From Saccharibacillus kuerlensis DSM 22868 (GTDB lineage: Bacteria > Bacillota > Bacilli > Paenibacillales > Paenibacillaceae), in the NCBI RefSeq assembly GCF_000378145.1, contig NZ_KB899278.1:62001-126000 (forward strand): a stretch of 64,000 nt of DNA, written 5' to 3'. The position numbers were made by a program, and so were the translations under genes. Below are positions 26,341-34,278 of this stretch, one piece after another (within the stretch, counting starts at the first letter, position 1; each line of letters opens with the position of its first letter). The notes beneath the pieces were generated by a model. The model did not search any database and had not been told where the DNA came from. It saw nothing but the letters and a program-made list of their open reading frames with translations.

Positions 26341-26611
26341 GTGAAGAGGCTTTTTCCTATACGGCAAGAGCCTTGCTAGTTGAAGGTCCCGTTCGATGGA
26401 AAAGCCTTGATCGCGGCGGGGAACGTTCTTTTCGGTCGCGTGTTGCATTCGGGAAGCCTGAATCGGATGAAGAGGAAGCTTCCCGAATGCAAAGGCGAAC
26501 GCCTGGGCTCCTACACTGAACGTTCCCCTCTGCCTGAGGCAGCTTACATATAAATCGGAACGCTTCCTACATAGAAGCGAGGCTCTTCCTTCAAATAGGA
26601 AAAAGCTTCAC
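26341..26611. repeat. Large nested palindromic region enclosing element copy 1
   Basis: The ends GTGAAGaggCTTTTTCCTAT (26341-26360) and ATAGGAAAAAGCTTCAC (26595-26611) pair over 17 bp with a 3-nt bulge. Between them are GCAAG/CTTGC (26364-26376), the 111-nt element, CTGCC/GGCAG (26530-26542) and CGCTTC/GAAGCG (26561-26579). No open frame fits here. Confidence 0.7.
26418..26528 (+). repeat. Structured 111-nt element, copy 1
   Basis: Outer stem GGGGAACGTTC/GAACGTTCCCC (26418-26428, 26518-26528); 5' internal loop TTTTCGGTCGCGTG (14 nt); inner stem TTGCATTCGGGAAGC with its exact complement (26443-26457, 26478-26492); 20-nt apical loop; 3' internal loop of 25 nt starting AGGCGAAC and ending CACT. 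Copy 2 at 38088 has the same geometry and loops but different stems. The active strand is unknown; orientation is given by the shared sequence. Confidence 0.85.
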
Positions 26612-26660
26612 TTCGCCTAGCGAATAAACAGCGCGGGGAAAGGACTGAGGAAGGATATAA

Positions 26661-26705
26661 AAAGAGGTACTCTGTCTTCTTACATAGACAGAGTACCTCT
26701 TCAGG
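26661..26705 (-). terminator. Terminator of the aroA-CoA-binding operon
   Basis: AGAGGTACTCTGTCT pairs perfectly with its complement; on the minus strand it is followed by TTTTTAT. Confidence 0.88.
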
Positions 26706-26751
26706 CCAGATCATGAATAACTAGATCACGTAAGAAAAACGGTGAGTCACA

Positions 26752-27186
26752 TCAACGACGCGAACCGGCACCCGTTACAGCATCTTCGACTTTGATGCAG
26801 CGGTCCATAATGACGGTAAGGCCGGCTTCGCTCGCAATCTCCGCAGCTTCATCACTGTAGATGCCGGACTGAAGCCACAGGGTCTTGGCACCGACGGCAG
26901 CGGCTTCACGCGCCACGTCGGCGCAAAATTCGCTGCGGCGGAATACGTCGACGATATCGATCGGCTCCGGCACGTCGGCCAGCGAAGCATAGCAGGTCTC
27001 ACCAAGAATCTCCTGACCTGCGGCTGTCGGGTTCACCGGGATAATCCGATATCCGCGCAGCTGCATGGCCTGTGACACCATATGAGATGTCCGGTCGGGC
27101 TTGTCGGATAGTCCGACAACGGCAATGTTGCCTGCCGCTTCGAGCAGTTTGCCAATTTCGTCCCGGCTTGGATTCTGAAAAGCCAT
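26752..27186 (-). CDS. CoA-binding domain protein (YccU/YneT type)
   Basis: 144-residue single-domain Rossmann protein of the CoA_binding_2 family. The nucleotide-binding strand and loop appear as NIAVVGLSDKPDRTSHMVSQ, then RIIPVNPTAAGQEILGE, DIVDVFRRSEFCADVAREA and TLWLQSGIYSDEAAEIA. The biological role of the family is unknown, though CoA binding is structurally supported. Start at ATG 27186 with GAGGAGG 8 nt upstream, excluding 17 codons that overlap the end of aroA. It follows aroA by 35 nt and shares its terminator. Confidence 0.85.
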   Translation of the reverse strand: MAFQNPSRDEIGKLLEAAGNIAVVGLSDKPDRTSHMVSQAMQLRGYRIIPVNPTAAGQEILGETCYASLADVPEPIDIVDVFRRSEFCADVAREAAAVGAKTLWLQSGIYSDEAAEIASEAGLTVIMDRCIKVEDAVTGAGSRR

Positions 27187-27221
27187 GGGGTTCTCCTCCT
27201 CGATCTCGAATACACTTCTGT

Positions 27222-28514
27222 CTATTCTTTTACCCATTCCACGTTTGCTCCAAGCGCTTTCATATCGTCGAAAAATCCAGGATACGATTTGGCCACATGA
27301 TGCGCATCGGTAATTGTAATCGGCTCGTCCGCCCGCAATCCGACAATCGTAAGGGCCATAATGACGCGATGATCGTAATGCGAATCGATGCGTACGCCTC
27401 CCGCAACGCCCTGTGGTCGCCCATGCACGATAATTTCGTCGCGCTTCTCTTCCACGTCCGCTCCTGCTTTGCGCAGCTCTGCCAAATAATCCGTAATGCG
27501 ATCACATTCCTTATAACGAAGATTCTCTACATTATAGAAACGCGATGTCCCTTCGGCAAATACGGCTGCTGCAACCATAGCTAATACCGCATCGGTCGCA
27601 GCATCGCCGTCAAACTCGACAGCCTGCAGCTCTCCCGTACCCTGTACAACGGCAGTATCATTCTCATGCGTCAGTGGCGCTTTCATCATTTTTAGCACAT
27701 CGACGACAGCACGTTCGCCCTGCTTACTGTGAACGGCAAGACGCCGAACGGTTACATCGGACGGGAGCACAGCAGCTGCGGACAAGATGGCCGCCGAACC
27801 CGGGTAGTCGCCCTGTACCGAATATTCTCCCGCTCTATAGGCTTGGCCGCCCGGTACGCGGAACAGCGAATAATCGGCATTCGATTCGATACGGATCCCG
27901 GCCTGTTCCAACACCTCCAGCGTCTGCCCTACCACAACTTTTGACTTCAGATCGCCCGTAACGACGATCTCACTGTCTTCTTCCAGCAGCGGCGTCAGAA
28001 ACAGCAGTGCACTTAAATACTGTGAGCTGACTTCACCCGATACCGTTACACGGCCGCCCTTGACCGGTCCTCTGACCGTAATCGGCAGTCGGCCGCCGTT
28101 ATGGTCGATCTGCGCACCCATTTGCTGCAGCGCATCGATCAGATCGTCATGCGGTCTCTTGCCGAGCGAATCGGGATAGGTGTTTACAAAGTGTACCTCT
28201 TCTGACAGCGCCGAGACGGCCAACAGGAATCGCAGCACGGCTCCTGCATTGCCGACGTTCAGTTCCGCCTGTTTTTTCGGATAACGACCAAATCCTTTGA
28301 TTACGATCTTCTCGTCATCTTCTTCAAGTTCTGCGCCCAATCCTGCGATGCAGCGGCGCATCGCATCGCTGTCTTCGCTGTGTGCCGGAAAACGTACGAC
28401 GCTTGTTCCGTCAGCCAAAGCTGCGGCGAGCAGGTAACGGGTCGTATAGTTTTTGGAAGACAGCGCCTCAATCGTTCCTTCCAATTTCTCCGTACGTTTA
28501 ACGATTACGTCCAT
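27222..28514 (-). CDS. aroA: 3-phosphoshikimate 1-carboxyvinyltransferase (EPSP synthase)
   Basis: 430-residue enzyme joining PEP and shikimate-3-phosphate in aromatic amino acid synthesis. Conserved blocks: SSQYLSALLFL (shikimate phosphate site), YPGSAAILSAA, LRYKECDRI (catalytic Lys-Glu-Arg), SHYDHRVIMAL and KSYPGFFDDM. The PEP-site loops diverge: SSKNYTTR has Asn where Ser normally follows the Lys, and NAGAVLRFL replaces NAGTxxRxL, with Ala for Thr and Phe for Pro. Start at ATG 28514 with GGAGGAG 6 nt upstream. First gene of a two-gene unit; not near other shikimate genes. Confidence 0.87.
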   Translation of the reverse strand: MDVIVKRTEKLEGTIEALSSKNYTTRYLLAAALADGTSVVRFPAHSEDSDAMRRCIAGLGAELEEDDEKIVIKGFGRYPKKQAELNVGNAGAVLRFLLAVSALSEEVHFVNTYPDSLGKRPHDDLIDALQQMGAQIDHNGGRLPITVRGPVKGGRVTVSGEVSSQYLSALLFLTPLLEEDSEIVVTGDLKSKVVVGQTLEVLEQAGIRIESNADYSLFRVPGGQAYRAGEYSVQGDYPGSAAILSAAAVLPSDVTVRRLAVHSKQGERAVVDVLKMMKAPLTHENDTAVVQGTGELQAVEFDGDAATDAVLAMVAAAVFAEGTSRFYNVENLRYKECDRITDYLAELRKAGADVEEKRDEIIVHGRPQGVAGGVRIDSHYDHRVIMALTIVGLRADEPITITDAHHVAKSYPGFFDDMKALGANVEWVKE

Positions 28515-28553
28515 AATTTTCTCCTCCAAGCCGATGCTTTTCCTATTTTAAAT

Positions 28554-28583
28554 TTGACACAAGTTTTTCCTGTTCGCTATCAT
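28554..28583 (+). promoter_or_regulatory. Promoter of the rhodanese gene
   Basis: Consensus TTGACA at 28554, 18-bp spacer, TATCAT at 28578, about 32 nt before the start codon. Confidence 0.65.
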
Positions 28584-28614
28584 GGTATCATCCCAACCGA
28601 AAGGCAGGAAGTCC

Positions 28615-28923
28615 ATGAATCCTATTGCACAAATTGAACCTTCGGAACTTCGCGAACGAATCGAACAGGGCAATGCCCCGCTGATGATTGACGTACGTGA
28701 ACCGGAAGAAGTCGCCCAGGGCATGATCCCCGGCGCCGTTCATATTCCGCTCGGTCAGCTGGCCGGACGTCTGGACGAAATCGATCAAGACCGTGAGACG
28801 GTGTTTATCTGCCGCAGCGGTTATCGCAGCGAACGTGCTTGTGAATATCTAGAGCAGTCCGGGTTCGACAACGTCGTCAACATGACCGGCGGTATGATCG
28901 CTTGGTATGAAGACGAAGAATAA
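28615..28923 (+). CDS. Single-domain rhodanese
   Basis: 102-residue cytoplasmic sulfurtransferase. Rhodanese signatures LMIDVREPEEVAQGMIPGAVHIPLG split as MIDVREPEE and IPGAVHIPL, then the active-site loop FICRSGYRSE with the persulfide cysteine, and VVNMTGGMIAW at the end. Transfers sulfane sulfur; the acceptor is unknown. GCAGGAAG lies a few nt before ATG 28615, excluding 11 upstream codons. Divergent from aroA and alone in its transcript, ended by a terminator 8 nt after the stop. Confidence 0.9.
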   Translation: MNPIAQIEPSELRERIEQGNAPLMIDVREPEEVAQGMIPGAVHIPLGQLAGRLDEIDQDRETVFICRSGYRSERACEYLEQSGFDNVVNMTGGMIAWYEDEE

Positions 28924-28930
28924 TTCGATA

Positions 28931-28957
28931 AAAGGAGCCGTTTGGCTCCTTTTTTTG
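28931..28957 (+). terminator. Terminator of the rhodanese gene
   Basis: AAAGGAGCC and GGCTCCTTT with a TTTTTTT tail. Confidence 0.9.
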
Positions 28958-29100
28958 TCTCAAAAAGGTCGTCTTTCCCATGCGATACCTCGCCTGTCCG
29001 TTATATTCGCTGTACCCAATATGCTTATTATACATGCTCATTTATTCCTGTTCAATAATTAGACGCTGTAAAGCGTTAAATTAATTAGATTCTTATGAAG

Positions 29101-29147
29101 AAAAAAGCGGCGAAAACACGTCCCGAAGGACGGCTTCCGCCGCTTTT
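29101..29147 (-). terminator. Terminator of gnd
   Basis: AAAAGCGGCG..CGCCGCTTTT with an inner CGTCC/GGACG stem, just after the gnd stop on the minus strand. Confidence 0.85.
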
Positions 29148-29168
29148 GTATATCCGAATATTTTCGGA

Positions 29169-30620
29169 TTATTGATTTTTGACGTCCGGCAGATCCAGTG
29201 TGCCGTTGTCCAGATCCAGCCACTCGTGGTGGAACGATCCTTCTTTGTCTACACGTTTGAACGTGTGTGCGCCGAAGTAGTCGCGCTGCGCTTGCAGCAG
29301 GTTCGCCGGCAGACGCTCTGTACGGTAGCTGTCGTAGTATGCCAGTGCACTGGAGAAGCCTGGAACCGGGATACCGTTAGTTACAGCCGCAGCAATTACT
29401 TTACGCCACGATTCTTGGTAGTTCTCAATGACGTTCTTGAAGTACTCGTCGAGCAGCAGGTTGGCCAGTTGACCATCGCGCTCGTAAGCATCCTTGATGT
29501 TTTGCAGGAACTGCGAACGGATAATGCAGCCGCCGCGGAAGATCATGGCGATGTTGCCGTACTGCAGATCCCAGCCGTACTCGTCGGAAGCGGCGCGCAT
29601 CTGCGCGAAGCCTTGAGCGTACGATACGATTTTACTTGCGAACAGCGCTCTGCGCACGTTTTCGATAAATTCCGCACGGTCACCGGAGAATGCTTCGTTT
29701 TTCGGTCCGCTCAGCACTTTGCTTGCCGCAACGCGCTCTTCTTTCATTGCGGACAGGAAGCGTGCAAATACGGATTCCGTAATCATGGACAGCGGAACGC
29801 CCAGATCGAGCGCGCTTTGGCTGGTCCATTTACCTGTACCCTTTTGGCCTGCAGCGTCAAGAATAACATCGACCATCGGCTTGCCGGTTTCCGGATCTTT
29901 TTGCGAGAAAATGTCGGTCGTGATCTCGATCAGGTAGCTGTCGAGTTCGCCCTTGTTCCATTCGCTGAAGATTTGGTGCAGTTCGTCTGTATCAGCGCCA
30001 ACCACGTCTTTGAGAAGGTGGTAAGCTTCACCGATCAGCTGCATGTCGCCGTACTCGATACCGTTGTGCACCATCTTGACGTAGTGGCCTGCACCGCCAG
30101 GTCCGATGTATGTGCAGCAAGCGTCGCCGTCCACTTTAGCCGAGATTGCTGTCAAGATTGGCTCAACTAACTCGTATGCACTTTTCGGTCCGCCTGGCAT
30201 GATTGAAGGGCCTTTCAGCGCGCCTTCTTCGCCGCCCGATACGCCTGTGCCGACGAAACGGAAGCCTTTGGCTTCAAGTTCTTCGCTGCGGCGCTGTGTG
30301 TCAGGGAAGTAGGCGTTGCCGCCGTCGATGATAATATCGCCCTGATCCAGGAACGGAATCAACTGCTCGATCGTCGCGTCCGTTGCAGGACCTGCTTGAA
30401 CCATGATCAGGATCTTACGCGGTACTTCGAGAGATTGAACGAATTCTTCCACCGAGAACGTACCTACGAGATTTTTCCCTTTTGCTTCCTCAAGCAAATC
30501 ATGAGTCTTCTGCGGGGAGCGGTTGTATACCGAGACGGTAAAACCTTTGCTTTCGATATTGAGTGCCAGATTTTTGCCCATGACGGCAAGGCCGACCACG
30601 CCAATTTGCTGTTTCGACAT
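29169..30620 (-). CDS. gnd: 6-phosphogluconate dehydrogenase, decarboxylating
   Basis: 483-residue pentose-phosphate enzyme converting 6-phosphogluconate to ribulose-5-phosphate and CO2 while reducing NADP. N-terminal Rossmann fold [18 protein letters not shown] and NRSP; substrate motif [20 protein letters not shown]; catalytic [13 protein letters not shown] (Lys, His, Asn); C-terminal [18 protein letters not shown] that reaches into the partner subunit. The long form with FKRVD is the NADP-dependent GndA type. GGATGGAGA stands 7 nt before ATG. Single gene with clear promoter and terminator. Confidence 0.95.
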   Translation of the reverse strand: MSKQQIGVVGLAVMGKNLALNIESKGFTVSVYNRSPQKTHDLLEEAKGKNLVGTFSVEEFVQSLEVPRKILIMVQAGPATDATIEQLIPFLDQGDIIIDGGNAYFPDTQRRSEELEAKGFRFVGTGVSGGEEGALKGPSIMPGGPKSAYELVEPILTAISAKVDGDACCTYIGPGGAGHYVKMVHNGIEYGDMQLIGEAYHLLKDVVGADTDELHQIFSEWNKGELDSYLIEITTDIFSQKDPETGKPMVDVILDAAGQKGTGKWTSQSALDLGVPLSMITESVFARFLSAMKEERVAASKVLSGPKNEAFSGDRAEFIENVRRALFASKIVSYAQGFAQMRAASDEYGWDLQYGNIAMIFRGGCIIRSQFLQNIKDAYERDGQLANLLLDEYFKNVIENYQESWRKVIAAAVTNGIPVPGFSSALAYYDSYRTERLPANLLQAQRDYFGAHTFKRVDKEGSFHHEWLDLDNGTLDLPDVKNQ

Positions 30621-30668
30621 TTTAGGTTCTCCATCCTTTGCGTATGAAATAGGGTTTCAATAATTTTC

Positions 30669-30697
30669 ATTGTACTCGTTTTGTTTAGTAAAGTGAA
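30669..30697 (-). promoter_or_regulatory. Promoter of gnd
   Basis: On the minus strand TTCACT, 17-bp spacer, TACAAT, ending about 45 nt before the gnd start codon. Confidence 0.6.
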
Positions 30698-30749
30698 GTC
30701 CTCGGGATTAGCCTTCATCTTCCCTTCATGTCGAACCCCTCTAACCGTA

Positions 30750-30758
30750 TGCTATAAT
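30750..30758 (+). promoter_or_regulatory. Extended -10 promoter of yktB
   Basis: TGCTATAAT (TATAAT at 30753) preceded by TA; a weak -35 only. About 60 nt before the start codon. Confidence 0.55.
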
Positions 30759-30821
30759 GCTCGTTGAGTCGCTTGAAGATTATACGAGGAATCAGTTTCT
30801 GAAAGGAGCACAAACATCAAC

Positions 30822-31457
30822 ATGGAATTCCGCGGTTTTGACGAAAAAGATTTTGCCGTATTTGAAATAGAGGGCCTTGAGCCGCGTATGAATGCTCTGA
30901 TCGCCAATGTACGTCCGAAGCTTGAGGAGCTGGGCCGGACGATCGCTCCGTTCCTGTCCGCACAGTGCGGCGAAGAGATGTTCCCACACGTTGCCAAGCA
31001 TGCCCGGCGCACCGTGCATCCGCCTAATGATACCTGGGTAGCTTGGGCATCCAGCAAACGGGGTTACAAAGCACTGCCGCATTTTCAGGTAGGCATGTTC
31101 GCCGATTACCTGTTCATTGTGATGGCCGTTATCTATGAAAGTCCGAACAAGACAACATTGGCCGAGTCGCTTAAGAAGAATGAAATTAGCGTAATGAATC
31201 TTGTTCCGGACGAGCTGCGAGAGCAGTTCTATTGGTCGGTCGACCATATGAAACCGGGCGGCACGAAACATTCGGAACTCGGTCCGGACGGTCTGCAAAC
31301 GATCGCCCAACGGCTCGGTACTGTAAAAAAATCCGAAGTACTCTGTGGACGTTTCCTGCAAAAGGACGATCCGCTTCTCCAAGACGGAGACACGCTGATT
31401 CGGACTGTGGAAGAAACGTTCGAGACGCTGCTTCCGCTGTACAAAATGGCATTTTGA
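30822..31457 (+). CDS. yktB: YktB family protein (DUF1054/UPF0637)
   Basis: 211-residue cytoplasmic protein of the UPF0637 family, restricted mostly to Bacillota. Recognised from FRGFDEKDFAVFEIEGLEPRM, PHVAKHARRTVHPPNDTW, WASSKRGYKALPHFQVG and the overall length. No activity is known. AAAGGAG is 13 nt before the ATG, a rather long spacing, but no other start fits. Divergent from gnd, single gene with a strong terminator. Confidence 0.85.
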   Translation: MEFRGFDEKDFAVFEIEGLEPRMNALIANVRPKLEELGRTIAPFLSAQCGEEMFPHVAKHARRTVHPPNDTWVAWASSKRGYKALPHFQVGMFADYLFIVMAVIYESPNKTTLAESLKKNEISVMNLVPDELREQFYWSVDHMKPGGTKHSELGPDGLQTIAQRLGTVKKSEVLCGRFLQKDDPLLQDGDTLIRTVEETFETLLPLYKMAF

Positions 31458-31490
31458 CCATCGGACCGATCATTTTGACTCGATGATCTC

Positions 31491-31537
31491 AGCCGCTATC
31501 TTCGCATAGGCTGCACAGCTGCGAAGATAGCGGCCTT
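31491..31537 (+). terminator. Terminator of yktB
   Basis: GCCGCTATCTTCGCA and TGCGAAGATAGCGGC form a 15-bp stem followed by TTTT. Confidence 0.9.
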
Positions 31538-31555
31538 TTGGTATGCGTTCAGTTT

Positions 31556-31581
31556 GTAGGCGTTCATTTGTATACGCCTAC
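31556..31581. repeat. Small inverted repeat
   Basis: GTAGGCG and CGCCTAC, 12 nt apart, within a stretch rich in TATGCG/TATACG words. No T-run follows on either strand, so it is not a standard terminator. Confidence 0.4.
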
Positions 31582-31653
31582 TTGTATGCGTCTTGTATTC
31601 TTCAATCTCTATGCCGTCTATCCATTTATTCGAACGCCCCTGTCTCAGCCCGC

Positions 31654-32448
31654 TTACATCCCTTTAAAAGAACCGCCGTTGACCGGATACTCCGCGCCAA
31701 ATGCATACTCCGCCCGGTCGGAAGACAGGAACACGATCATGGATGCGATATCTTCCGGCTGGCCGATCCGGCCCACCGGCAGCTCCCGTACTTCGTCGAC
31801 AAAGAAATCAATGACTTCGTTTTTGGGCCTGCCGAACTTCTCGGAGATCGCGTCGATCATCCCGCCCGGCTGATCCCAAATATTCGTATGGGTCGGACCC
31901 GGCGATACGGTATTGACCCGAATGCCCTGTTCTCCGAATTCAAGCGACAGCGCCTTGCCGACACTAAGCACTCCGGCCTTGAATGCCGAATAGTCGACAG
32001 ACATCGGCTGCGGCTGCCGCGCATCTTCAGACGCCACACTGATGATTACGCCTTTGCCCTGCTCCATCATATGCGAAATAGCTGCTCTTGAAGTACGCAC
32101 CATGCTCATCAGGTTGTTCAGATACGTCTCTTCCCACTGCTCGTCTGTCGTGCCGAGAAAGCCGTCCAGCCGCGAGTGCGAAATTCCGGCATTATTGATC
32201 AGAATATCAAGGCGTCCGAATTTCTCGATTGCCGCGGCAACCAGCTGCTTCGGTCCTTCGGCCGTACTCAGATCGGCTTCCACAGCCAACACAGTGTCTG
32301 CATCGCCAAGTTCACGAATCTTTGCGGGATGACGGCTGACGCCGACTACCTTCGCACCCTCTTCCAGGAAAAGCTTTGCGGTCGCCAGGCCGATACCGGA
32401 GCTTGCACCCGTTACAATGACTACTTTATTTTTCAAATTAAGCTCCAT
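31654..32448 (-). CDS. Short-chain dehydrogenase/reductase
   Basis: 264-residue SDR oxidoreductase. The cofactor motif VIVTGASSGIGLA, LINNAG, a catalytic Ser region IISVASED, the YSAFK motif (catalytic Tyr and Lys) and IRVNTVSPGPTHTNIW are all in place. It oxidises or reduces an unknown alcohol or ketone with NAD(P). Start at ATG 32448 with AGGAGG 8 nt upstream; the 20-codon extension of the frame lacks a ribosome site. Lies downstream of the MFS gene on the same strand but behind that gene's terminator, so it is probably a separate unit. Confidence 0.9.
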   Translation of the reverse strand: MELNLKNKVVIVTGASSGIGLATAKLFLEEGAKVVGVSRHPAKIRELGDADTVLAVEADLSTAEGPKQLVAAAIEKFGRLDILINNAGISHSRLDGFLGTTDEQWEETYLNNLMSMVRTSRAAISHMMEQGKGVIISVASEDARQPQPMSVDYSAFKAGVLSVGKALSLEFGEQGIRVNTVSPGPTHTNIWDQPGGMIDAISEKFGRPKNEVIDFFVDEVRELPVGRIGQPEDIASMIVFLSSDRAEYAFGAEYPVNGGSFKGM

Positions 32449-32568
32449 GACTGATTCCTCCTGCCGTCCGATTGATTTGCTTTTTCGCAAAAAAAAGCAC
32501 ACCTTCATTCTTTAACCGTTTTGACGGTTCTTGAGCGACAGCGAAGGACCAACATCCATAGAACGCCA

Positions 32569-32596
32569 AAAAGCCGTCCGGAAGCGGACGGCTGAC
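32569..32596 (-). terminator. Terminator of the MFS gene
   Basis: On the minus strand GCCGTCCGC and its near-complement GGACGGC around TTCC, followed by TTTTTGG. Confidence 0.85.
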
Positions 32597-32614
32597 AGAA
32601 TTCGTTTGTAAATC

Positions 32615-33907
32615 TTAGACGGCCCGTGCCCGGCGGCGTGATGACCAGGCCATAGGTGCATGAATAATCAACAGCAGTGCCATCGAGATGGCACTGGCCC
32701 AGAAGGGTGCCTGCGGTCCGAAAGTATCCCAGGTCCAGCCGCCGGCCAGAGGCCCGACAACGGTTCCTACGCCCTGCAGCGTCAGGAACACGCCCCAGAT
32801 TGCACCGCGTTCTTTTTCCGGCACCAATTCGGCCAGCAGTGTATTCCATGCGGGCAGAATCATGGCGAAGCCTACGCCTGCGGTCAGAATGAAGCACCAG
32901 ACAAAGGTCATCTCATGCGTCGAGGCCAAACCGCACAGCGCGATAACGGCTAACAAAAATCCAATATGCAGGAACCAGCGTGTGCCGAATTTGTCGACAA
33001 GGCGACCTGCCGGAATCATGCCTACGACGGCCACACCTCCGCCAATGATCAGCAGCATATTGAACTGGCCTGGAGACATGCCCAGTTCGTTACGGATATA
33101 AACCGAAATGACGGGGGTCAAAATGCCGATCGCGAACGACTGCAGGAACATGGCCGGATACAGCAGCGGCGTCAGCTTGAGCGCCTGGAGCGCACGGAAC
33201 ACTTTTCGTACGGAATACACCGAGCGGACCGTATGACGCTTGACGACGCGGCGAATCCTTTTCGGGAACGGGAAGCCCGAATGCGAGCGGCGGACAACCT
33301 TTGGCGTCAGCGTTGTCATCATTCGGAGCGGCAGCAGCAGCGCAGCGGCCGTTACAAGTGCCATGACACTGAACAGTACCCAGAAGACGATCTGATACGA
33401 ATTGCCCACCAGCAGATTGGAGATGAGCGGTCCCGCTCCGGTTCCGGCCAAGGTCGCAATCTGGATACTCCCCATCTTGGCTCCGGTTCCTCCGTTCAGT
33501 TCGGCTTCGATACTGATCGTACTCATCACGACCGGCCAGATCGGCGCCGTACCGATACCGAGCAGCGTACAAGCGGCAATAAGTGAAACGCCAGTCATTG
33601 AAAAAGCGATCACACCTACAGCTGCCCACGACAGCAGCAGGCCGCCGACGATCGTCCATCGCAGACCTACATGCTCCGCCAGCCATCCCGTCGGACTGCG
33701 CAGCAGATTGTCGCCTATATACTGCAGCGAGAAGGCGAGACTAATTGTCAGCGCAGGAAGTCCCAGCGTATCGTTCATGTAAACGGGCAGCACTGTAACA
33801 AGCAGCGCTCCCTTCACAAATTCAGTCAAAAATACAATGATCCACAAACACGTAAACACGGAAAAAAGCCGCGATGTCGGCTTGGAACCGATCAACCGCT
33901 TGTTCAT
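32615..33907 (-). CDS. MFS transporter
   Basis: 430-residue major-facilitator permease with twelve predicted membrane segments. The loop between helices 2 and 3 (SPTGWLAEHVGLRWT) and its repeat in the second half (IPAGRLVDKFGTRWFL) are the classic MFS motifs. A basic cytoplasmic loop (PFPKRIRRVVKRHTVRS) joins the halves. Probably a drug or metabolite exporter; the substrate is unknown. Start at ATG 33907, where AAAGGGG is 7 nt upstream; the ATG two codons earlier is too close to that site. Single gene. Confidence 0.87.
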   Translation of the reverse strand: MNKRLIGSKPTSRLFSVFTCLWIIVFLTEFVKGALLVTVLPVYMNDTLGLPALTISLAFSLQYIGDNLLRSPTGWLAEHVGLRWTIVGGLLLSWAAVGVIAFSMTGVSLIAACTLLGIGTAPIWPVVMSTISIEAELNGGTGAKMGSIQIATLAGTGAGPLISNLLVGNSYQIVFWVLFSVMALVTAAALLLPLRMMTTLTPKVVRRSHSGFPFPKRIRRVVKRHTVRSVYSVRKVFRALQALKLTPLLYPAMFLQSFAIGILTPVISVYIRNELGMSPGQFNMLLIIGGGVAVVGMIPAGRLVDKFGTRWFLHIGFLLAVIALCGLASTHEMTFVWCFILTAGVGFAMILPAWNTLLAELVPEKERGAIWGVFLTLQGVGTVVGPLAGGWTWDTFGPQAPFWASAISMALLLIIHAPMAWSSRRRARAV

Positions 33908-34103
33908 AATCATGCCCCTTTCGGGCCGCTTGCGATGTCCTCGCAGCAGGCCTCTCCACATTCCGCATCCTAACGATGCAGATTTTATCTCTATAAGATT
34001 ATTAGGTCTTTATTATTGCTTATTCCATTCTGTTATTATATCGGGTAATCTCGCAGGAAGTCTAACAACTTGATCCTCTTTTACAATTCATAGAGCCATT
34101 TCC

Positions 34104-34132
34104 TTCTCATATCTCTGCATTTCCGGTATAAT
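34104..34132 (+). promoter_or_regulatory. Distal promoter of speA
   Basis: TTCTCA at 34104, 17-bp spacer, TATAAT at 34127, leaving a leader of about 140 nt in which I see no clear fold. Confidence 0.5.
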
Positions 34133-34184
34133 AGACGTTTATCCTTTTCTTTCCCCTGCATGTTGATTTCGAAAAATTGCTTTC

Positions 34185-34212
34185 TTGCAATCCTCCCTCA
34201 TTTTGCTATACT
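34185..34212 (+). promoter_or_regulatory. Proximal promoter of speA
   Basis: TTGCAA at 34185, 16-bp spacer, TATACT at 34207. Two promoters in tandem would give long and short leaders. Confidence 0.45.
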
Positions 34213-34278
34213 CAGTTTGTTTGATTTTTTTATCAGTGATCAACTACTTTACGCACACGAAAGGTTGTGACAGCCCTA

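Noticed and set aside
26418-26528. Structured element as a retron, HEARO RNA or REP hairpin
   Set aside because: No reverse transcriptase, TnpB/IscB-like or RAYT gene is in the window, and the loop sequences do not match the motifs I know for these.
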